Source of the DNA: Lentisphaerota bacterium
Lineage (GTDB): Bacteria > Verrucomicrobiota > Lentisphaeria > Victivallales > GWF2-50-93
NCBI GenBank assembly: GCA_025360875.1
Contig: JANYBI010000470.1
Location: 1-6,954 of the forward strand
DNA length: 6,954 bases
Direction of reading: 5' to 3'
The translations under genes were made by a program, and so were the position numbers. The notes below the pieces were generated by a model. The model ran no database searches. It was not told the DNA's origin and worked only from the letters and a program-made list of their open reading frames with translations. How positions within the stretch are numbered: position 1 is the stretch's first letter; each line of letters starts with the position of its first letter. Shown here in pieces: positions 6,636-6,954 of the stretch.

Positions 6636-6954
6636 GCTATCAGGTCTTCTTAAAAACAATCCTGATTTCAGCCTTGCCGTCAATTTCGTAGATACAGAGA
6701 CAATTTGCCAGCTCAACAGGGAATTTGTCGGACACGAAGGCCCCACCGATGTCATATCTTTTAATTATGGCACTGGAGGGGGAAACGACATAGATGCCGA
6801 ACTTTTCATCTGCACGGATACTGCCGATCACGCTGCAAAAAGGTTGAAAAGGGGGTTTTCCGATGAAATGGTGCTTTATATTGTCCATGGTATCCTTCAT
6901 GTTTCCGGAGAAGAGGATACGACAGCGCCAGAACGCAGGCGCATGAGAAGATTA
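6550..6954 (+). CDS. ybeY: Endoribonuclease YbeY, partial at right edge
   Basis: YbeY is a metal-dependent RNase-like protein needed for 16S rRNA 3' maturation and ribosome quality control. The frame is open from 6505 to the window end. From the ATG at 6550 the visible 135 residues begin MRMIFLRQQKLYP, like the first strand of YbeY, then SLAVNFVDTETICQLNREF (41-59), TDVISF (66-71), and the metal motif HGILHVSG (113-120). With this start the histidines fall at 113 and 117, close to 114 and 118 of the E. coli protein, which supports it over the ATGs at 6607 or 6616, both lacking the first strand. The third ligand is Asp123 rather than His, and the position of the conserved Arg59 is Val60. Both changes recur, as I recall, in Bacteroidota and PVC-group YbeY. 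About 15-20 C-terminal residues are probably missing. It overlaps pgpH by 86 bases in another frame. Confidence 0.88.
   Translation, partial: MRMIFLRQQKLYPMPSKAAMKRMIQKACKLSGLLKNNPDFSLAVNFVDTETICQLNREFVGHEGPTDVISFNYGTGGGNDIDAELFICTDTADHAAKRLKRGFSDEMVLYIVHGILHVSGEEDTTAPERRRMRRL

Noticed and set aside
6640..6900. An 86-codon - strand frame near the right edge.
   Set aside because: It lies opposite the ybeY coding region, which has clear YbeY motifs on the + strand.

Overview
The window reads as an ordinary stretch of bacterial core chromosome, with all recognisable genes on the + strand, short gaps and moderate GC. The order is fabG, acpP, fabF, a LysM lipoprotein gene, phoH, a 7TM-HD phosphodiesterase gene (pgpH/yqfF type) and a ybeY that runs off the right edge. 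No mobile element, CRISPR array, tRNA or rRNA is visible.

Layout. Positions 1-253 hold no assignable gene. They contain a short frame open to the left edge, a cluster of inverted repeats at 75-134, and an AT-rich leader to fabG. Positions 254-1367 carry fabG and acpP, separated by a 124-base gap with an 8-bp inverted repeat, and closed by a strong intrinsic terminator at 1387-1425. Positions 1465-4216 carry fabF, a small LysM lipoprotein gene and phoH. Positions 4236-6954 carry pgpH and the start of ybeY, which probably overlaps the end of pgpH by about 86 bases.

Function. FabG, ACP and FabF form the core of type II fatty acid elongation: condensation by FabF, ketoreduction by FabG, and ACP carrying the chain. 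The second half is the conserved phoH - HD phosphodiesterase - ybeY neighbourhood. YbeY acts in 16S rRNA maturation and ribosome quality control. PhoH is an ATPase often found beside it. The 7TM-HD protein is predicted to hydrolyse cyclic di-AMP.

Organism. This is inference only. The YbeY variant (Val in place of the usual Arg in the NRE-Y-R-GK motif, and Asp in place of the third metal-binding His) resembles YbeY as I recall it from Bacteroidota and PVC-group bacteria (Lentisphaerota, Verrucomicrobiota, Planctomycetota). With a 7TM-HD/PhoH/YbeY cluster next to fab genes, a PVC-type bacterium such as a lentisphaeral lineage is my best guess, at moderate to low confidence.

I found no convincing undescribed system. 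The points most worth a second look are the long pgpH/ybeY overlap with its variant YbeY, the structured unassigned DNA at 1-134, the possible operator upstream of acpP, and the terminator with a competing pairing partner after acpP.
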